Shown: positions 59,621 to 64,000 of the stretch, in pieces
Layout of the letters: each line of letters begins with the position of its first letter
Position numbering within the stretch: the first letter of the stretch is position 1
Assembly: GCF_003952265.1 (NCBI RefSeq)
Contig: NZ_CP034438.1
Span: 1,612,001-1,676,000, forward strand
Reading direction: 5' to 3'
Length of the DNA: 64,000 bases
Source: Flaviflexus salsibiostraticola
GTDB lineage: Bacteria; Actinomycetota; Actinomycetes; Actinomycetales; Actinomycetaceae
The notes under the pieces: generated by a model
The model's input: the letters and a program-made list of their open reading frames with translations, nothing else
Database searches by the model: none
What the model was told of the DNA's origin: nothing
Translations under genes and position numbers: made by a program

Positions 59621-61188
59621 TCGCCAGCCTCCTCATCGTCAGCCACCCTGTCCGCGGTGCCCGGGTCGCTCACATCATCCGAGATCCCCGTGCCCCGGTC
59701 GCCGTCGGGCAGGACGGCGACGATGTAGGGGCCGCGGCGCTCGAGATCCGTTGCAGCCCGCTCTGCGTAAGCATAGATCGGTCCGGCGAAGGCGGCGATG
59801 GCGAGCGACATGGCGACGAGCCCGCCGGCCGCGCCGTACATGCCGAACGGGATCCTCTTCGGCTCGACCTCCTCCTCCGGGTCCTGCCAGAAGGCGAGGT
59901 TCCAGGCCCGCAACACCGCGTACAGCGTGAGGAGCGAGGTGACGAGACCCGCGCCGATCAGCCACCAGTCGATGGTCTGCCCGCTGTCCGCAGAGGCGGA
60001 GATGAGGCCGACCTTGCCGAGGAATCCTGTCATCGGCGGGATCCCGGCCAGGCCAAGTGCCGGGATGAGGTAAAGGGCGGCGATGACGGGGGCCGTCTTC
60101 GCGATCGATCCGAGTCGTTGGAGCGACGTCGATCCACCGTGCCGCTCGATGAGGCCGGCGACGAGGAAGAGGGCCGTCTGGACCGTGATGTGGTGGATGA
60201 CGTAGTAGATCGTCGCGGCCAGGCCCGCCTCGGTCGAGATCGAGATGCCCCAGATCATGAAGCCGATGTGGGAGACAAGCGTGAATGAGAGCATGCGCTT
60301 GATGTCGCGCTGGGTGACGGCGCCGAGGATGCCGATCACCATCGTTGCGATCGCCAGCACGGCCAGTACGTCATCGAGCCTGCCCTGGGGGAAGAGCAGC
60401 ACCTGCGTGCGGATGATCGCGTACACGCCGACCTTCGTCAGCAGGCCCGCGAACACGGCCGTCACGGGTGCCGGCGCCGTCGGGTAGGAGTCGGGCAGCC
60501 AGGCGTGCAGCGGGAACAGCGCCGCCTTGATGCCGAAGGCGACGAGGAGCATCGCCTGAAGGGCGAGGCTGACACCCGGGTCGATCTCCTGCAGCCTCGT
60601 GGCGAGCTGGGCGAAGCTCAGCGTACCCGTCGCCGCATACGTCATCGCGATCGCGATGAGGAAGATGATCGACGAGAGCATCGAGACGACGACATAGACG
60701 GTGCCGGACCTGATCCTCGCCCGCGTCCCTCCCATGGTGATGAGGACGAAGGAGGCGGCGAGCAGCGTCTCGAAGCCGACGAAGAGATTGAACAGGTCGC
60801 CCGTGAGGAAGGCGTTCGACACGCCCGCGGACAGGATGAGGTAGGCCGGGTGATAGACGGCGGTCGGCGCCGCCTCCTCCCCGTCCTCGACGCCCTGGGC
60901 AAGGGAGTAGATGAGGACCGCGAGGGTGACCGCGACCGAGACGAGGAGCATGAGGGCCGATAGGCGGTCCGCGACGAGGGTGATGCCGACGGGCGCCGCC
61001 CAGTCGCCCACATCGAAGACGAGCGGGCCGTCGTTGACGAGGACGACAAGCGCGAACGACGTCGCCAGAGAGATCGTGAGGATCGTGACGGAGATGAGCC
61101 ACTGGACCCGCCGATAGGTGGAGAAGGCGAGCGTGATGCCGGCCCCGAGGAGGGGTAGGACAACGGGGATTGCGACGAGCCAGTTCAC
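59617..61188 (-). CDS. mnhD: Na+/H+ antiporter subunit D
   Basis: Mrp subunit D, 523 residues, about fourteen helices, homologous to NADH dehydrogenase ND2/ND4/ND5. The proton-channel region is visible as GIKAALFPLHAWLPDSYPTA, followed by VTAVFAGLLTKVGVYAIIRT and the later NLAFWQDPEEE. It forms the ion-moving core with MnhA. ATG overlaps mnhC by 4 nt. Confidence 0.95.
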   Translation of the reverse strand: MNWLVAIPVVLPLLGAGITLAFSTYRRVQWLISVTILTISLATSFALVVLVNDGPLVFDVGDWAAPVGITLVADRLSALMLLVSVAVTLAVLIYSLAQGVEDGEEAAPTAVYHPAYLILSAGVSNAFLTGDLFNLFVGFETLLAASFVLITMGGTRARIRSGTVYVVVSMLSSIIFLIAIAMTYAATGTLSFAQLATRLQEIDPGVSLALQAMLLVAFGIKAALFPLHAWLPDSYPTAPAPVTAVFAGLLTKVGVYAIIRTQVLLFPQGRLDDVLAVLAIATMVIGILGAVTQRDIKRMLSFTLVSHIGFMIWGISISTEAGLAATIYYVIHHITVQTALFLVAGLIERHGGSTSLQRLGSIAKTAPVIAALYLIPALGLAGIPPMTGFLGKVGLISASADSGQTIDWWLIGAGLVTSLLTLYAVLRAWNLAFWQDPEEEVEPKRIPFGMYGAAGGLVAMSLAIAAFAGPIYAYAERAATDLERRGPYIVAVLPDGDRGTGISDDVSDPGTADRVADDEEAGE

Positions 61189-61661
61189 CGATCATCCCCC
61201 ACCGAGATCGAGTCATCCTGGGTTTCGTCGAAGGTTTCAGCCACCGCGTCATCAATCTGATTCTGCTCGTCTCGAACAAGCCGCTCGTCGCGCTCCGCCA
61301 TGGCCGCCAATCTCTTGTCCTCGATATCGTCCTGAACCTCATCATTGCCGTCGAGCTGCCAGGACCGGTAGGCGAGCGCGAGCATGAAGGCTGTCGTACC
61401 CATGGTGATGACGATCGCGGTCAGCATCATCGCCTGAGTGAGCGGGTCCGACATCTCCTCGGCGGGCGCCTCGCCGACCAGCGGGGGCGCACCAGCCCGG
61501 CCACCCGCAACGAGGAAGGCGATGTTAACGCCATTCGCCAGGGAGGAGAAGCCGAGGACGATGCGGGACAGGGACCGCTCGAGGATGAGGTAGACGCCGA
61601 CGGCGACGAGCACCGCCGCGAGAATGACGAGGCTGAGGGAGGGGGTCGTATCGATCATCAT
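61185..61661 (-). CDS. mnhC: Na+/H+ antiporter subunit C
   Basis: Mrp subunit C, 158 residues, like NuoK: three membrane helices with GVYLILERSLSRIVLGFSSL and QAMMLTAIVITMGTTAFMLA. A charged C-terminal tail of about 50 residues is longer than in most NuoK-like proteins. Start codons MM lie inside a 4-nt overlap with the mnhA stop. Confidence 0.94.
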   Translation of the reverse strand: MMIDTTPSLSLVILAAVLVAVGVYLILERSLSRIVLGFSSLANGVNIAFLVAGGRAGAPPLVGEAPAEEMSDPLTQAMMLTAIVITMGTTAFMLALAYRSWQLDGNDEVQDDIEDKRLAAMAERDERLVRDEQNQIDDAVAETFDETQDDSISVGDDR

Positions 61662-64000
61662 GTCGAGCTCTCCTTGGCCTCGCGCAATGTCACGGCTTCC
61701 TTTCGTCTGTCGTCCTTCGGGGTCGGCACAACCGAGCCATCATCATCGAGGCCCTCGAGCTCGCCGTGGCGATCGACCTCGGCTCCGAGCGAGCGGAGGA
61801 TCTCGAGGACGAGCCCGACGACGACGAGATAGACGCCGACGTCGAAGATGATGGCGGTCGCGAACTTGACCTCGCCGAAGATCGGCATGACCAGGTCGAA
61901 CTTGGCGGACTCGAGCGTTGTCCCGCCGAGGATGATGGGCGCCAGCCCGGAGAGCGTGGCGACCATAAGCCCGGAGCCCATGAGGATGCCGGGGTGGAGC
62001 GGCATCGCCGCGCCGAGCTCGTAGCGGCCGCCCGCCAGGTACCTCATCGTCAGAGCGATCCCCGCAAGGAGGCCTCCCGCGAAGCCGCCGCCCGGCAGGT
62101 TGTGGCCCGAGAAGAGGAGGAAGAGCGAGCCCATGAGCATCGTGTGGTAGATGAGCCGGGTGCCCACCTCGAAGATGACGGAGCGGCGGGGCGTGGCGAG
62201 CGTGCTCGCCGCAGGGAGCCACCGGCGGTTCCGGCCGGGTACGCGGACCTGGCGCTCCTGCAGCTGAGCATCAAGCTGCTCCGCCGCGCGCCGGATCTGG
62301 TCGTCCTCCTGCGGGCGCAGCCACACGCGGTACTTCGTGTCCGGCTTTGCGATGTTGCGGCGGGGGTCGATCCTGCCCTGACGGTCGCGGATGAAGAGGA
62401 GCGAGGCCACGCCGATGGCGCACGCGGCGACAACAGAGATCTCCCCCATCGTGTCCCAGGCGCGCATATCGACGAGGGCCACGTTGACGATGTTCTTGCC
62501 GTAGCCGAAGTCGTAGGCCTCACTCGGGAAGTACGACGAGACGGGCGGATGCTGGCGGGCATTGGCGGCGAAGAAGGCGAAGGCACCGACGCAGGCGCCG
62601 ACGACAATGCCAAGGCCCGCCCGGAACCAGCGGGACGTCGCCATCGGCCTGTTCGAGAAGTAGGCGGGCAGGCGCCGCAGCACGAGGACGAATACGAAAA
62701 GAGTGATCGTCTCGACGAGGACCTGGGTGAGGGCGAGGTCGGGTGCGCCGTGGAGCTCGTAGATGAGGGCGACGCTGTAGCCGGAGATGCTGAGCAGGAG
62801 GACCGCCTTGAGGCGCCTCCTCGCCCGTGCCGCGAGGACGGCGGAGACGCAGGCGATGATGACGACCGGAACCTGGAAAGCCGTGTCATACCATCGGTAA
62901 TCCAAGTCGACGGCGGTGTCCCCGAAGACGAGTGCGCCGGTGCCCGCGAGTGCCGCTGTCGCGAGGATGATCGACAGGTACATGGGCTGCGAGCCCGATT
63001 GGACGCGGGCCGTCACATCGCCCGCAAAGTGTTCGAGCCCGACGACGATCCGGCGATACGCGCCCTCGGCTGAGAATGGGACAGCGGCCCGGCGTTGGAC
63101 CTTCTCGAATGGCTTCCGCACGGCGAAGAGGATGATGCCGCCGACGATGATGCTTCCGGTCATGACAACCGCGAGGCCGAAGCCGGCCCAGAGAGTGAGG
63201 TGGCCGGACTCGCCCGGGTAGAGGTCCGCGTGCCCGATGAGGAGGGACTCCCACCAGCTCGGGAGGAGGCCGAGGATGAGAGAGGCGGCGGCGAGGATGA
63301 CCGGCGGAATGATGATGATGGCGGAGCGGTTCTTCAGCTCGGTCGGCTCCACACCGGGCTTGTCCCAGAAGCAGCCCCACCAGAACCTCAGTCCGTAGGC
63401 GAGGGTGAGGATCGAGCCGAGGACGATCGTCCAGGCGACGACGAGGTCGAGCGTTCCGCCGTAGGTCAAGGCGTGGAGGGCCGCCTCCTTGCCGACATAC
63501 CCGGCGAAGGGCGGGATTCCCGCCATCGAGAGGACCGCGAAACCAGCGGCGGCGGCGAGCAGGGGCCGGCGACGGCCGATGCCGCTGAGCTCCCGCAGGT
63601 CGCGGGTACCCGTCATCCAGTCGACGATGCCGACACTGAGGAAGAGCGCGGACTTGAAGAGCGCGTGGGCGGTGAGGACCGCGAGGCCGGCGAGCGCGAC
63701 CTCGGCCGTGCCGTAGCCGACGAGGACGAGCATGAAGCCGAGCTGGGAGACGGTGCCGTAGGCGAGGACGAGCTTCGTGTCGTTCTGGCGGAGCGCGCGG
63801 TACCCGCCGAGGAGCATCGTGAACAGACCCGCGGGGATGATGATCCACAGCCACACATCCATCTGCGCGAATCCCGGTGCGAGGCGGGCGACGAGGTAGA
63901 CACCGGCCTTGACCATCGCGGCGGCATGCAGGTACGCGGACGTCGGAGTCGGCGCCGCCATCGCCGCCGGCAGCCAGAAGTGGAAGGGGAAGATCGCGGA
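61658..64000 (-). CDS. mnhA: Na+/H+ antiporter subunit A with fused B domain, partial
   Basis: C-terminal 780 or so residues of a fused MrpA-MrpB protein; the reading frame stays open to the window edge, so the 5' end is missing. The NuoL-like part starts in HFWLPAAMAAPTPTSAYLHA (the ion-channel segment) and continues through LAYGTVSQLGFMLV. The MrpA-specific domain lies near VLVETITLFVFVLVLRRLP. The C-terminal 150 residues are MrpB (TMLMGSLFLLFSGHNLPGGG, then GEVKFATAIIFDVGVYLVVV). Fusion of A and B is common in actinobacteria. With C to G this makes a complete Mrp set, probably for sodium and pH balance. Confidence 0.95.
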   Translation of the reverse strand, partial: SAIFPFHFWLPAAMAAPTPTSAYLHAAAMVKAGVYLVARLAPGFAQMDVWLWIIIPAGLFTMLLGGYRALRQNDTKLVLAYGTVSQLGFMLVLVGYGTAEVALAGLAVLTAHALFKSALFLSVGIVDWMTGTRDLRELSGIGRRRPLLAAAAGFAVLSMAGIPPFAGYVGKEAALHALTYGGTLDLVVAWTIVLGSILTLAYGLRFWWGCFWDKPGVEPTELKNRSAIIIIPPVILAAASLILGLLPSWWESLLIGHADLYPGESGHLTLWAGFGLAVVMTGSIIVGGIILFAVRKPFEKVQRRAAVPFSAEGAYRRIVVGLEHFAGDVTARVQSGSQPMYLSIILATAALAGTGALVFGDTAVDLDYRWYDTAFQVPVVIIACVSAVLAARARRRLKAVLLLSISGYSVALIYELHGAPDLALTQVLVETITLFVFVLVLRRLPAYFSNRPMATSRWFRAGLGIVVGACVGAFAFFAANARQHPPVSSYFPSEAYDFGYGKNIVNVALVDMRAWDTMGEISVVAACAIGVASLLFIRDRQGRIDPRRNIAKPDTKYRVWLRPQEDDQIRRAAEQLDAQLQERQVRVPGRNRRWLPAASTLATPRRSVIFEVGTRLIYHTMLMGSLFLLFSGHNLPGGGFAGGLLAGIALTMRYLAGGRYELGAAMPLHPGILMGSGLMVATLSGLAPIILGGTTLESAKFDLVMPIFGEVKFATAIIFDVGVYLVVVGLVLEILRSLGAEVDRHGELEGLDDDGSVVPTPKDDRRKEAVTLREAKESST

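Noticed and set aside
59078..59728. Plus-strand frames across the Mrp operon
   Set aside because: They are Asp/Glu/Arg/Gly-rich mirrors of membrane protein genes, as seen throughout this GC-rich region.

Overview
The window is GC-rich DNA from an actinomycete. The signs are a giant type I fatty acid synthase followed by AcpS, a biotinylated acyl-CoA carboxylase pair next to a biotin ligase, a dnaK-grpE-dnaJ-hspR heat-shock operon with a HAIR-like box, many GTG starts, 4-nt stop/start overlaps, and many leaderless promoters (TANNNT, six bases, then the start codon). I cannot name the genus. An Actinomycetaceae-like organism such as Flaviflexus is a guess from gene content. It appears able to respire nitrate (narKGHJI), ferment to lactate (ldh), import and sense thiamine, and exchange Na+ for H+ (Mrp-type antiporter).

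Layout. 1-5.7 kb: a prolyl oligopeptidase, a small membrane protein, a zinc alcohol dehydrogenase, a lipoprotein and glutamyl-Q tRNA(Asp) synthetase. 5.7-9.9 kb: the heat-shock operon on the minus strand. 10-13.4 kb: an SRPBCC protein, a MarR regulator with a His/Cys/Gly-rich tail, an IS481-type element inserted exactly at the MarR stop codon, and an unknown protein. 13.5-15.2 kb: a secreted protein with FG-GAP-like repeats. 15.2-23.5 kb: narI, narJ, narH, narG and narK on the minus strand, with a TetR gene diverging from narK. 24.5-38.2 kb: birA, the carboxylase alpha and beta subunits, fas and acpS, a tightly packed fatty acid module. 38.2-40.7 kb: an AT-richer accessory block with two unknown proteins and an orphan FG-GAP-repeat fragment. 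40.9-49 kb: a CoA-pyrophosphatase Nudix protein, lactate dehydrogenase, an unknown protein, a lipoprotein, an RclA-like flavoprotein, a ROK glucokinase, an alanine/sodium symporter and a frameshifted ATP-grasp gene. 49.4-54.4 kb: an MFS exporter, a YflT-like stress protein, a DUF4921 protein coupled to a two-gene SMR exporter, and a GDPD phosphodiesterase. 54.3-57.9 kb: a thiamine ABC transporter under a TPP riboswitch. 57.9-64 kb: a DUF4235 protein and a six-gene Mrp antiporter operon cut by the right edge.

How the genes fit together. BirA sits beside its likely biotin-carrying substrate, whose product (malonyl-CoA and possibly methylmalonyl-CoA) feeds FAS-I, and AcpS activates the FAS-I carrier domain. 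HspR closes the chaperone operon that it probably represses. NarK supplies nitrate to NarGHI, and NarJ assembles the reductase. The most notable non-gene signals are the repeated leaderless promoter design, the IS element whose transposase borrows its stop codon from the CTAG target, a fold-back hairpin just before the transposase start, paired operators around the MarR promoter, tandem UUCG hairpins in the dnaK leader, a TPP riboswitch with a possible switching terminator, and a single-base frameshift in the ATP-grasp gene. No CRISPR array, tRNA or rRNA was seen.
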